Origin: Lepidodermella squamata
Taxonomy: Eukaryota; Gastrotricha
Direction: 5' to 3'
Length of the DNA: 64,000 bases
Assembly: GCA_047495785.1 (NCBI GenBank)
Contig: JBLDXI010000009.1
Coordinates: 1,860,001-1,924,000 of the forward strand
Part shown: positions 1-11,900 of the stretch, piece after piece
Numbering within the stretch: position 1 is the first letter of the stretch
Layout of the letters: every line of letters begins with the position of its first letter
Notes under the pieces: generated by a model
The model's input: the letters and a program-made list of their open reading frames with translations, nothing else
What the model was told of the DNA's origin: nothing
Database searches by the model: none
Translations under genes and position numbers: made by a program

Positions 1-795
1 GCTTGTCAAGCTTGAAGCTTGAAGCACATTTCACTCGAAATTGCACTTGAAACGATATTTGTGTTTATAGCGCAGGGAATCCTAGCCCAACTCCTGAAAC
101 GTGAAACATTGCATAACTTTCTTATTGCGATTCTAGAGGCTTTCTCGCGAGAACGAGAGCTGAGGCATGATAGCAATTTTCTTTTAAATCACGAGCTTTA
201 TCCCATCCAAGCGTTTTTCCCCTTAAGTGTAATCCAAGTCTTATTCAGTCTAATTCATAAGAACTTACCCTCTGCCTTTTGCGCTATCCCATTTTTCCTT
301 GCGATGTCGATGATCAGTCATTTTAACATTTCTAGAATTGTTTGGCGCCTTTATCCTGCCTTAGCCAATCAGCTAATAGCGAGCGCTGTTAGACAGGTTG
401 GTGACTAAGCTCGCCCTCCCCCTACCCTATATAAAGCACTAAAATAGCGAAGTTTTTATACATTTTGTTGAGAGAAAGCAGTTAACAACTCGAAGGAACG
501 CGGTAATCTAAGAGGAAGGAAAGATTTAAAAAATGAAATCTCGACTTTCTCCGACCTTTATCCTATCATAGATGGCAGGATTAGAAAAATTTGCTACACT
601 GAGTTGAGGCGACTGAGATCTGAGATGGAAACGTCTGATTATCAATCTGATTATCAATGATTAACCATGATTCTTATGAGTTGAAAATTGAAAATATTAC
701 CTGAGAGATTGATTAACATACGTGCTACGTGCTCATTATTTTATTGGCATTCATTGTTTAGATACTTTATGGGTCGCTTCCACGCACCCTAATTG
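1..795. other. Region upstream of strawberry notch, no gene supported
   Basis: The left edge holds an open frame on the + strand (19-408, 129 codons). It begins at TTG, matches no family I recognise and has no splice context, so I do not call it a gene. A TATA-like site lies at 428-436. From 540 to 750 the DNA is AT-rich without clear coding character. An acceptor-like TTGTTTAG ends at 761, 34 bases before the strawberry notch ATG. Confidence 0.5.
428..436 (+). promoter_or_regulatory. Candidate TATA box
   Basis: The string TATATAAAG stands in a CT-rich context about 360 bases before the first strawberry notch codon. It is a good match to the metazoan TATA consensus. If used, transcription would start near 460, leaving a long leader that could be removed at the acceptor-like site ending at 761. 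Assignment to this gene is inference. Confidence 0.35.
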
Positions 796-3700
796 ATGGC
801 GGATTTCTTTGATGCATTAAACGTTCTCGAAGAAGTAAATAAACATGTCGATGAGGTAATTAATTAGCGTAAGCTTCCAATGCACTTTTAATATGTTTCA
901 CTTTTTTCAGATCGCCCCTGACGCAAATTTAAATGAGGACAACGCTGGTGACAATGATGAACCTGTGCGAAAACGATTGAAGACGGAAGAGCCTTCCGAT
1001 GTTTATACGATTACTGTTGATCCGCCACCTTTTATAACAATACCTGTGGCGGTTAAAATTGATCAGGACGATGTTCCCAAATTAGTGATTCCATCCAGCG
1101 CTCTTCGTGCTCGACTAGCTATTTCACGGCCACAAATACCAGCAGTACAGGATATAACAGAGGAGCAAGTGGATGAAGAATTAGGCGTTGCCGAAACTTA
1201 CTCGGATTACGTGCCTGCCAAACTTAACGTTGGCTATCGGCATCCAGATCCAATTGTGGAAAGCGCGTCACTCGCTAGCGTTGAAGTCCCTGATGTCTGG
1301 TATGAGTTACAAATACCAGAATCCATCATACAAAAGCGTCTGCTGTCTGGCTTACAACTTGAGGCAATCGCCTACTCGTGTCAGAGACATGAAAAGTTTC
1401 TGCCTAACGGACAACGCGCCGGTTTCTTAATTGGCGACGGCGCCGGTGTTGGCAAAGGCCGCTCTATCGCTGGGATTATTTACGAAAATTATCTCCAGGG
1501 ACGGAAACGGGCTGTTTGGTTTAGCGTCTCCAATGATCTCAAGTACGATGCGGAACGCGATTTACGTGATATCGGCGCAGATCGGGTGAAAGTCCATCTG
1601 CTGTCGAAGCTTAAATACGCGAAAATTAGTTCGTCAAACAACGGAAAGATTAAAAAGGGCGTTCTTTTCTCGACATATCTCTCGTTAATCGGCGAGAGTC
1701 AACGCCCAGGCTCAACATACGGAACTCGCCTGAAACAAATCCTGGAGTGGTGTGGTTCTGATTTCGATGGCCTTATTATTTTCGACGAGTGTCATCGCGC
1801 TAAAAATCTTATTCCTTCAGGTTCGCAAAAGCCAACGAAAACTGCGTTGACAGTGATTCAGTTGCAAGAAGCGCTTCCAAACGCTCGAATAGTGTATTCG
1901 AGCGCCACCGGGGCTGTCGAACCTCGACACCTCGCCTATATGACCCGTCTGGGCTTGTGGGGTCCCGGAACAACCTTCCCTAGTTTTATGGACTTCCTCA
2001 ACGCCGTAGAAAAACGTGGCGTCGGTGCTATGGAAATGGTCGCCATGGACATGAAACTTCGCGGCATGTACCTCGCTCGCCAGCTCAGTTTCAAAGGCGT
2101 GACCTTCAAAATCGACGAGGTGAAATTGTCACCGTCTTTCGTCACGCTCTACAATATGTGTGTGAGATTATGGAGCGACACTCATGCTTGTTTTGAAGAG
2201 GCTTTGAACCTAATAAAACTGCAAAAGCAAAATGATCAACGCGCCTGGTCAATGTTCTGGTCGGCTCATCAGCGTTTTTTTAAACATTTGTGCCTTTCGG
2301 CAAAAGTTGAAGAGTGTGCCAATTTGGCGAAACAAGCCGTCGAGGCGGGCAAATGCGCCATCATCGGCCTTCAGTCTACCGGTGAAGCTAGAATTCTGGA
2401 GGCCGTTGAGGACTCAGCTGATGCCGATGGCTATATGGAGGATTTTGTTTCGACCGCAACAGGTGTCTATCAGAATCTTGTTGAAAAACACTTCCCTGGC
2501 TTGACATATCAGAAAGCATCAGAGGTTCTTCTTAAACAAACACTTCAAGGTATGCCTAATTTAGTAAAATAAAAAACAGTGATTATTGTTTGGTCAATTA
2601 AGGCGTTGCATCGACTCGCAAGGTCACGTTACCAGACTGGGTCACGCGAGGTAGTTTGAAAACTCCGCCGCGAGAAAAAGAGCCACCACCCCAGCAGCAA
2701 GCAGCTTCTGCTACCCCTCAGCATCCTTCAGATTTCGTCTTTCCTCCATCTACCCATTCGTCGGAATTTCCCGAATCGTTAGATGATGCTATTGATGAAG
2801 ATAACGAAGACACCAATCCATTTGCGCTATTCAACGATGACGACGATGCTGACGATCCTTGGATCAGGCGCGTTCGAACTTCGGCGAAACAGCGGAATGC
2901 TGATCAGAGTGTGTCGAAAGAATCTCCTCAGCTTGAAGAGCAGGTCAAAGTGCCTGTTCAGGAAAGTGCAGTTCTGCAGACTTCCTCGTCGATTTTTGGC
3001 AATCGAAAAGGTCGGCGAAATCAGAGAAGTTCAAAGCCGTGGATGCGCAAACGTCGCGCGACAGTCTTCGAGGAGGATGAGGCGAATCGTGGCGCTGATT
3101 CAGATTCTGATGACGATGAAAATTCGTCTGACGACAATGAAACCGGAGCTGATACTGAAGATGTGGGCGACGATGAAGATGAAAACGAAGACGGAGAGGT
3201 ATGCCAATTTTTAAATAGCTGGGTGAAATTGATATTAGATTTTAGTGAAATTTGATCGCTTTTGGCATATACCTCAAATGGGCGTGATTGATGGCGTTTC
3301 GCCAAATCAACATTTCCATTAGGTAGAAGTTCAAAGTATCAGATTAAAAAATTCATGTAAATAGATGATAAGGACATCGTTAAAACTGGTTGTTGTAAAT
3401 TTTTCTTCTGTTGTTCTCAGGGCAGTGACGACGATGATGTGGTCCACGATGACGGAGACGATGACGACCAGAACAGCGAACTGATGGGTGCTTTGAAGGG
3501 TTCTGTCAATTTGAACGCAGAAACGTTGGCGAAACTCAACAAAATGCGGACGGACCTGCTGAAGCGCTTCCAAGATATCCAAGACAAACTGCCGCCTAAT
3601 GCGCTCGATCGGCTGGTTAATCTGCTGGGCGGGCCGAAAAATGTGGCTGAAATGACTGGGCGACGTGGTCGTTTGGTAGCAGATTCGCCTGTCTTAACCT

Positions 3701-5348
3701 CTGGGACGGTCACGATTTCGCACCTTCAACAACACGGCGCCGTGAGATATGAAGTTCGCGGTGCTGATGAAGACATGCCGCTCGAGGTGTTGAATATTGT
3801 GGAAAAGCAGCGGTTTATGGATGGAACCAAGCTGATCGCAATCATTTCCGAGGCGGCTAGCGTTGGTATTTCTCTCCAGGCCGACCGTCGTGCGTCTAAC
3901 CAGCGTCGCCGTGTGCATATCACCCTCGAACTGCCGTGGTCTGCCGACAAGGCGGTTCAGCAGTTCGGCCGATCGCATCGTTCAAATCAAACAAGTGCGC
4001 CCGAATATGTTTTGCTAATCTCAGAACTAGCCGGTGAACAGAGGTTTGCATCTGGGGTAGCGAGGAGGCTCGAATCTCTCGGCGCTCTCACCCATGGTGA
4101 TCGAAGAGTTGCCGATACCACCCAGGATCTTTCGCAATTCAACTTTGACAATCGATACGGCCGAACTGCCCTCGACCGGCTGATAAAAGCTGTAGCTGGC
4201 ATTGAGCCGAGCCCTATCGCGCCGCCGCCAGGTTTTCCGAGCCCTGAGGCCTTTTTCAACCAATCGAGACGCGCCTTTTTCGACGTTGGCCTGCTTATCA
4301 AGCCGTCGCCGTCTAACCAGCAATCTAGTCAAAACACGCTGGCCATTCTCGAACGCGATCACATGAACGTCTCTCGCTTTTTGAACCGCCTTCTCGGGGT
4401 TGACGTCCGCCTTCAAAACTCGATATTTTCGTACTTCAGCGAGCTCATGAAAATCGCTATTCAAGAGGCTCGCCGCGCTGGGCTGTGGGATACCGGCATT
4501 TTAGATCTGAATCCTGGGTGCGACAATGCTCAGCTCGTCGAAGAAAGAACGTTTTTCGCTCAAAACGCTGCGAATGAGCTTCAAGAATTCAGCGTCACCC
4601 TTTTCACTGTCATGGTTTGTTGAATTTACTAAATATTAGACGTTTATTAAAAAAAGTTGTTATATTAAGGTGGATAGAGGAATTTCATGGGACGCTGTGC
4701 TGTCGCTTTCGCGTTCCCTCACTGGTCCGCATGATGGTTTCTACATTTCGTTGGACCAACGTGCCGCAAATACACTGCCTATAATGATCGAAGCTGTTTC
4801 GCTTATTGCTGCTACCAGCGTGGCCGAAGCCAACGCGCAGATGTACCGCATCTATCGTCCTAACCTCGGCCTTCAGACTCGACGCGAAAGCCTTGCTGAT
4901 CTGAGAAAGCGTTATCGAAAAGTCACCGCTAATGAGGTATGTACCGGATTTTTTGAGATTTTCTTATATAATTTTTCTTATTTTTCAGATTCGCCAATAT
5001 TGGGAAATTCAATACGATTTTTGCGCCGCCAAGTGTATCCACAAGTTTACAAGAGGCTATTGCCCGAATATGCAAGCCGGCAGCCATAGCGTGTGCGATG
5101 TCGGCTTGAGGGAACGTCGTTATTACATTCTTTCCGGTGCTGTTCTCGGCGTTTGGTCGGCCATTGAATCGTCGCTGGCTCGGGTTGCGCCGAATGTTCG
5201 CCTTCAAATCGTGCGAACCCGCCTATCGGATGGCCGGCGTATCGTCGGTTGCCTCATTCCGCAAATGGCTGTCAACGAATTTGTTGAGGCTCTACAAGCC
5301 GAGGCTGCACTTCAAGACGAAGAGCTGTTAGACAATGATTTGATGTGA
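796..5348 (+). CDS. SBNO: Strawberry notch homolog, DExD/H helicase-like nuclear protein
   Basis: Exons 796-855, 911-2549, 2603-3198, 3421-4614, 4670-4936 and 4989-5348 join in frame to 1,371 codons, close to human SBNO1 (about 1,390). The N-terminal AAA/helicase half carries a Walker A motif, [10 protein letters not shown], near residue 193 and a DECH box near 313. A highly acidic, low-complexity segment follows in exon 3 and the start of exon 4. The C-terminal helicase half (roughly 880-1010) contains the conserved [16 protein letters not shown] and [11 protein letters not shown] motifs. Family members are nuclear co-regulators downstream of Notch, EGFR and Hippo signalling; the catalytic reaction is not well defined. 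The start at 796 gives [14 protein letters not shown], and an acceptor-like AG lies 34 bases upstream. Introns 2 and 4 appear to end in AAG instead of CAG/TAG. Identity is secure; the exact 5' end is less so. Confidence 0.93.
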
Positions 5349-5401
5349 AGAGATAGGAAAGATTCGGATAATTTTACTAGTTTTCAGTCACGCAGCTTCG
5401 T

Positions 5402-5407
5402 AATAAA
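5402..5407 (+). terminator. Poly(A) signal AATAAA of strawberry notch
   Basis: AATAAA occurs 54 bases after the stop codon, and a second copy (within TGAATAAAAAAG) lies about 15 bases further on. Both fit the usual position for a 3' end signal. Confidence 0.5.
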
Positions 5408-5419
5408 TTGAAAAATGAA

Positions 5420-6308
5420 TAAAAAAGATGATGGAGCGTCGAGAGAATCGATCTAAAAAAACTACTAGTCTCAGAATAACAATGGAGAGGAGAACTTCAT
5501 TTTATCACCTGATGAATATTTTGTATAGATAATGCGATCATGTGAAATGCGAATTGTAATAAAACGTCAACATGTATCCTGTTGAGAGCAGCAGCCGGCT
5601 TTAGGATGATATACTGCGAGAAAAACCTGCTATTTCGTTATTTCAAGTCTTACTGTATTGTAGCCCTCTGACCTGTTCATCTGTGTTCTTTTTTATCAGA
5701 TTCGGAAAATGAAAGCTGAATTTTGCAATAAAAGTGAATTGAAAGATATCTGTCTGTTTTGAGGCTCGGGAAGCCTGTTAGTCTGGAATGTACCAGAAAA
5801 ATGAGTGAAGAGGCTGTATTGTCGTAGACACGGATTATTATCCATCTCTGTAGCCCCGCCCTCGGAGCAGTTCTCGTATCTAAAAGCTTGTCGTGGACAA
5901 GACGCGGAAATGTTAGTCCCTCCTCCTTTTTCCGTCAATCATCAATCAGCTCTTAGACAGGTTATTTCCTGAGGGAGGCTCCCACCATCAGCACAGACTT
6001 AACAAAACACGTCAAGTCCAAGCAATCGACAATATTTATTCATGGTAATTTATTGTTGAACGAACATTACTGAGAAGGAAAATTCAAAATTCAGCGAATT
6101 AGAAATTGAAAAATTTAGATACACATTTAAATTGATAAAAACTAAACATGCAGATACGTTCTATTGGAAAGAACGCTTCGCGCTTCCAACGTCGGGCGTT
6201 TTATTATGAAAATGAAATCATCATGACGATAGAACAAATAAGAAGCTAGATATAACTTCGCCACATCCCAGAAGTGAATAGAATATTATTTATGACGTCC
6301 GAATTACT
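5420..6308. other. Intergenic, nothing recognised
   Basis: This AT-rich stretch lies between the 3' end of strawberry notch and the 3' end of the small secreted-protein gene on the opposite strand, so the two genes converge here. I see no coding frame of substance, no tRNA-like fold and no long repeat. Confidence 0.5.
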
Positions 6309-6587
6309 TTAATCGGAAAGATTATCTTCCTCGTCCAGAAGCGCCAACTCCGAGGCGGGCGCAAGTTTCAAGAGACCAGACTCGCGGCCATCATCGCCGT
6401 CGAATTCAGAATCGCCTTCGTCGTCGTCATGAAGCTTCATACGGTCATTGATTCGGACGCGCCACCAGTCACCTTGGCTGCCTCTTGGAACAACGACTAC
6501 TGCAGCTTGAGCTTGAAAATTGTTCGCGACCAGAAGAACCATAGCCAACACGACCGCCATGAAGAAAGAATATGTGTTGAATTTCAT
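6309..6587 (-). CDS. Small secreted acidic protein, 92 aa, unknown function
   Basis: This is a single-exon frame. It opens with a clear signal peptide: a short charged start, a hydrophobic core (residues 8-23, FFMAVVLAMVLLVANN) and an A-Q-A cleavage context near residues 26-29. The predicted mature chain of about 63 residues starts AVVVVPRGSQGDWWRVRI and is then strongly acidic (DDDEGDSEFDGDDG), ending in DEEDNLSD. There is no cysteine pattern and no clear dibasic processing site, so it is not an obvious toxin, defensin or neuropeptide precursor. A TATA box sits about 60 bases upstream of the ATG. I do not recognise the family. It could be a lineage-specific secreted or cuticular/mineral-binding peptide, but that is a guess from composition only. 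Confidence 0.65.
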   Translation of the reverse strand: MKFNTYSFFMAVVLAMVLLVANNFQAQAAVVVVPRGSQGDWWRVRINDRMKLHDDDEGDSEFDGDDGRESGLLKLAPASELALLDEEDNLSD

Positions 6588-6644
6588 TTCGTTTTAGTGA
6601 TACTCGAAAAGTCGAAAGTGTGATTGATTGCTTTAAAACTTCTA

Positions 6645-6651
6645 ATTTATA
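6645..6651 (-). promoter_or_regulatory. TATA box of the small secreted-protein gene
   Basis: TATAAAT on the minus strand lies 58-64 bases upstream of the ATG at 6587. It would place transcription start about 30 bases before the ATG. Unlike most genes here, this one has no convincing acceptor-like AG before its start codon. Confidence 0.55.
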
Positions 6652-6659
6652 GGGGAACG

Positions 6660-8986
6660 AGAAAGATGTAAACAAGAGGATTAACATGACAATGAGGAGA
6701 ATCGTAGTATCTTGCGCGCGAAATCCGAAGAGCGATGCGAATCACGCGACTTGGCTTCTGCATATAAGATAGCCACGCCTTTCAGACTTGATTAGGGTTA
6801 CCTGCATGAGCGAATAACCACGCAAACCACGCTCCACGCAAATAAATGGGCGTAGTGCCGAGATGACTTCAGGCCAGATGGATCGTAAGGGAAATGCAAT
6901 GTTATAACATTTTTATAGGTTGTTTACCCTATAAATCACACAGACAGTCTCAAAAACTGTGCGCGCTCGAAATTGAATTTTAAAGCAATAAACCTCCATG
7001 TTATATACAGTCGACTGCGGGGGAAAGGCGAGACAAGCGCAATGCGGAAACAATTTTTTGCTGGTAAACTGAAACAACAAGCGGGGGAAATTGTTTGACA
7101 TTCAGAACTTGCATGATTAATCGTAGCGCAACGGTGTCGTGTGGCAAACAGAATTCTAAAGGCAACTGATGGACCTTCTGCAGATGCCTAGAGGATCATC
7201 ATGCTATCAAGTGTCCTTTTAAATTGCTTTCAAAAATTTCCGGTGACAACAATAGCAGGAAGTCATTAGTAGCAGCGTGATACTGAAGAGGCAGGAGTTG
7301 AGAAAATTCTCAAATAATCAGTGAATGTAACCTTACTGACATGCTTATAATGCCGGCATTAATTATTTTAATGATGTTATAAAGGAATTATTTTCATCGA
7401 AAAATGGGTAGCAAAAATATCTGAAGAATTTGAACAACATTGTGAGTGGAATGCGCTGGCGAATGCTTTGGACCAGAATGCGTCACTATTTGCTAATTGA
7501 AAGCAATCCGTTGATTTTAAGGACCCGTTGTCACCCTTTTATCAAAATTAAAATCGCAGCACCGGCCTTGCTTTTTTTACTCGAAGCAAATCCCTGCTGA
7601 CTTCAAATACGCGGACGCAACGTAACAACAGTGCGGTCCGAACTGTCTGAAATTTTACACTAGACTGTATTTTTTTTCGCCTACGCAAATAAATGACCAC
7701 GCGTTGACCAAGCAACATTTTAAATTATATTTTAGCTAGCAATAGCAACTGACAATTCCATTTGCAAGAATCGATGAGTATTAGACTTGCGTTCACAAAG
7801 ACCTCAAGTAAGCGGCGAATATGTCTCAAGATACTCAGCATGGCGTCCGCGTTTTCGGAAATTAAATTTGGAAAATGATGGAAATGACACAATGCGGTGT
7901 CATGCTGGCTCGTCCAGGATAAATGAATTAAGAAAAATATCAAAATGCACCCCCTACCCTGCAGCTGGGAACTCAAATTTTGTTCAAATTCGCCAAACCC
8001 TTTTACGAGCCCCCTATCGTGAATCAAATTGCGGATGGCTAGCAATGGCTCGCATTTGGACAGGATGTATAAGTGTAGGTGGATTTTCGCCGGCAAGCTA
8101 AGTGTGTTTTTGTGTTGAAATTATTCTAAAAAAATGATTACATTTTGCAAAATAATGGGTGTTGCTAATTGCATCAATACGCTGGTGGGAAATGACGTGT
8201 GGCCACGGATGAAAGTGCGCACTCTCCGTCCAATTTCCTCATCTCGTAAACAATTTTTCGATTGAACAAACACAGTGCAATCGATGCCAGAGCCGGATTA
8301 GCTCGAGAAGTCAGTGGATTTTTTAGGACAGCTCAACAGGATGCATGGACGGGTCCCTAAATATTGAATCAGCCAACCTGAATCAAGCCCATTCAGTAAT
8401 AAAAATCGTTGAAATATCCAACCTCTGCTGTATTTATTCATCTAAGCTTTCTTCAGGCATTATCGCAATTAACATAAACATACGGATCAACACAAATCCG
8501 ATTCGTCATCAGCCAACTATAAACGAAATACAAATGTGGAGATTTCGGCTCATTAGGCAAGAGAGTTAAATTTAGAAGCAAGTTAATACCATTTGTTTTT
8601 CACATACAACTGTAATCCCGTATTGGGGCAAAGCCAAGAGATCATTTCAAAATGTAAACCTGGTTTAACTTGTTATTCATTTTCCAATGCATTTTTCTTA
8701 GAAAAAAGACACACGCTGACGTATATTATCAAAACGAGATCGAATTCTGAGTACAAAATCTGGAACATGCAAAGAAAAATATTACGCAAACCAAATTTTA
8801 CGAATATCCCCGGGACAAATATTGCAGACATGTATCAAGTATCACGAAGTACAATAAGTATGATTAAAATTTTACAAAATAGAATTTATCGTCTTAGGAA
8901 TTGAGGAAAATCACACCGCGCATTAAACGGAACACTCAAGAGTATATCATAATATGAAAACTAATCAATTGGTAACGACTTCAGGT
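6660..8986. other. Intergenic, 2.3 kb, no gene supported
   Basis: The stretch lies upstream of the secreted-protein gene and downstream of the TTLL10-like gene. Several 60-120 codon frames exist on both strands, but none shows family resemblance or splice support. One + strand frame (8593-8904) ends in a helix-turn-helix-like stretch and is discussed as a finding. Confidence 0.4.
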
Positions 8987-11900
8987 TCAGTTACCGCGGT
9001 CTTTCCGCTCCTTGTTCGCTTTCACACGACCCATCCCGGCGAGGTAAGGCGATGAAGCGATAGGGATAGCGTTATTCCCGAGGGCGGATGCAGGTACCGA
9101 AGCTATTGTTTGCCCAGCTATAACAGGATACGGAAATTGAACTTGGGTCAGCTGAAGCCGAACCGTTGGCAGAGTCATAGGCGCAAAGCTGACTTGACGC
9201 TGCAGCGTAGGAACAGCAGACTGCAGACCAGCCGCACCGGTAGCTGAGTTATTGAAGCTGTAGCGAAGCGGCTCAGCCGAGACCGGATTAGAGGCAGCCG
9301 GCTCGTCGACTACTTCGCCGTTGTTATTTGATACGCGAACTGTCGCAACTGCGGTTGATAGGGTCTGCCGGACCGTTCTAGGCCGCGGGGTGATAGTCGG
9401 CGGCTGGTTAGAGCTCATTTTCGGCGACGGCGGATTCGCCTGAGGCCGTTGGAACGGCGTTGTCGAGCTCGAATTTGATGATGAATTGTTGTTACTTGCA
9501 GCGTTATTTGAGTTGCTACTCGCATTTCCAGCTAGGCTGTTGTTAACTTTGACCGGGCTTAAACTTCGCGTCCGACGCACGGATGAGGAGCGATCAGGAA
9601 TCGGGGAGGTGTTATCTGTAAAATATTGACAAATTATGAGAGGTTAATAAAAAAGCGATTTTAACGTCATGTCACGCCCACACGCGTATTTTGTGTATAA
9701 TCAGTAGTTGGTTATTTTTAGGGGCTATAGGGAAAGGTTGTGAGAAGCCACGCTGTTAGTCTCGAAGCCAAGCTGTTGGACGATTTTAGAGACCGACCTT
9801 CGACGTAAATGACGCGGAACGGCTTGAATAGGTTGTCCACAGATCGTCCAAGTTCGATTTTCAGATTTTCCACAATCACCGGATGTGATATTAGTTCTTC
9901 ATCGTCACTAGCTGAATTGCCAATAGCTGTTTTCACCGAGCGAGTGCTAACCGGGGGCGTGTTCCACACGGGTTTTAAATTGCTATTATTGACAGTTAGA
10001 TCTTGCTTTCGCTTGACTTGCTGGCTAACCGGATCACGGGCGGGCCAATTATACGTTCGATACACTTTATTCGAGCCCAATACACTGGGAGTTCGATCCC
10101 AATTACTCGTGCTAACTTGCCGAACAGGTCCCATTGGACGATTCCCCTCTTCATTTGCGTTCATAGAGCCCGTGGCTATTCCATTCTCTTCATCACTAGT
10201 CGATGGAGCAAATGCGAAAAATTCTCGGACTGCTCCGGAAGTTTTGGAAGCGTGACTTGAGGTACTGAATTTCAGAGGCACTCGCGCTGAATTATTTCCG
10301 CTTTGACTATTATTACTATTATTATTTCCCGTTTTTGCAACGTTATTGTTAGCGTTAAAAGAAGTCCCGCGTTGAATTATTTGCTGCTGGAATCGTTGAA
10401 GTGCGGTTTTAGATTCGAAGGCAGTGTTAGGCGGCTTAGGCGACGCAAGGGCCTGTTTCAAGGTGGAATCGAGAACACTGTTTGGGCGCAAAGGTAACTT
10501 GGGCCAATTGTTATCTGATTACACAACACGCGTATAGACATGACAATAACATTTCAAGAACGCAAATTCATCTATCAGCTTTCAGCCTAATCAATGGCAT
10601 GTGTCAATAAGGGGGCTCAAGAATTTTAGGTCATTTTGTTATGAAATTCGAATCCAATGGACATGGAATTTTCAATACGATAAAAAGCTTCTTGCTGCGG
10701 ACATTATCAGCTCAAATTTCAATCGACAAACCCCTGGTTTTTGTTCAAAATTTTTCTTAATGATTTTCGCACTTACGATGCTTGTGCAACGTGGGAGCTA
10801 AATTTAGGTTTCATAAATCCCAAAATCTACTCTTCAGGTGGATAAATGTGGAAACAAACCATTAGCATCATCGGCTTCGGCCTGTGAGTCGCCAGGGCCG
10901 AAGTCGATCGTTCGCCGCTGACCGTGAAAGACGACATTGAAGCCGTTGAGGCTTCGCAACGGCATCAGTGGTTGGCCCTTTCGCGATTTATCAAAGCATT
11001 CTATAGCCAGGTTGACCGACTCGGCTACGACCCCAGGTATGACATCGGCCAACGGGCCGACATTAGTCGACAGCGATGGATTCGTGTTAACTTCAATGAG
11101 GTACACCTTCATGTTGTCGTCGATCATAAAATCGAGCCCGTACAGTTCGAAGTAGCCGACTTTTGACGCTAGCTTGTTTTTCACAGCGCTGAACATGTGC
11201 ACGACGATGCGCTGGATTTGCTTCGTCATCGTGTTGTACGCCCAATCCCGTTCGATGCCTTTGGTCGGCGCGACGTGCTCGTTGATGTACGTGTTAAACG
11301 TGTCCATGCTCCAAGCTGTGTTTTCTTTCACGTCTTTGTAGGCAGAATCTTTCTTCTGGATATATTGATTGGTCAGATGAACAGTGACTGAAAAGAAGAA
11401 TCACATTTCGAGTTTAATTTCGAAAAAAACTATTAAAATTTGACCAATAAAATTGTTCGAACGCTAAAATGATGAAAAACAGGGGCGTAACCAGGAAACC
11501 TTTTTTCTAGTTATTGTTGATCAGAATGTGAAATTATCATTTTTTCTCAAAAGAATCCAAAGTCGAAGAGTGCCGATTTTCAATAGGAAATATCGATACT
11601 ATTGGGTTTCCGAGCGAAGCGAGAAATTTTTTGACAATTTTGCAAACATTTCCTACACGTCATATGCAATTAGAGCCATTTTCTAAAGAAAATAGGCCGA
11701 AGAGGGGTTTTTGATATTTCACTTTGGTAGTTGTTAGAACAACCAAAACAACCAGCTGGTTACGCCACTGAATGAAAAAAGTGTTTACGGTCCCGGAATC
11801 CTGAAACTTGAATACTGAAAGCTCAGGAACAAGTTCGAAAAAGTTCTCTGGTCCTGGATCATCGTCAAGCCAACGAAAACTGGTTATACATCCGTTTGAC

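Noticed and set aside
19-408. 129-codon open frame at the left edge
   Set aside because: It starts at TTG, has no family resemblance and no splice or promoter support; its composition looks like translated AT-rich non-coding DNA.
3021-3305. Minus-strand Ser-rich frame opposite strawberry notch exon 3
   Set aside because: It is the mirror of acidic GAT/GAA repeats in the true gene; poly-Ser on the opposite strand is an artefact.
7725-8101. Overlapping frames of about 100-120 codons on both strands
   Set aside because: Neither has recognisable motifs, a signal peptide or splice signals; both look like chance frames.
10078-10112. tRNA-like T-arm (GGGAGTTCGATCCC)
   Set aside because: It lies inside a TTLL10 coding exon, and no matching acceptor, D or anticodon arms are present.
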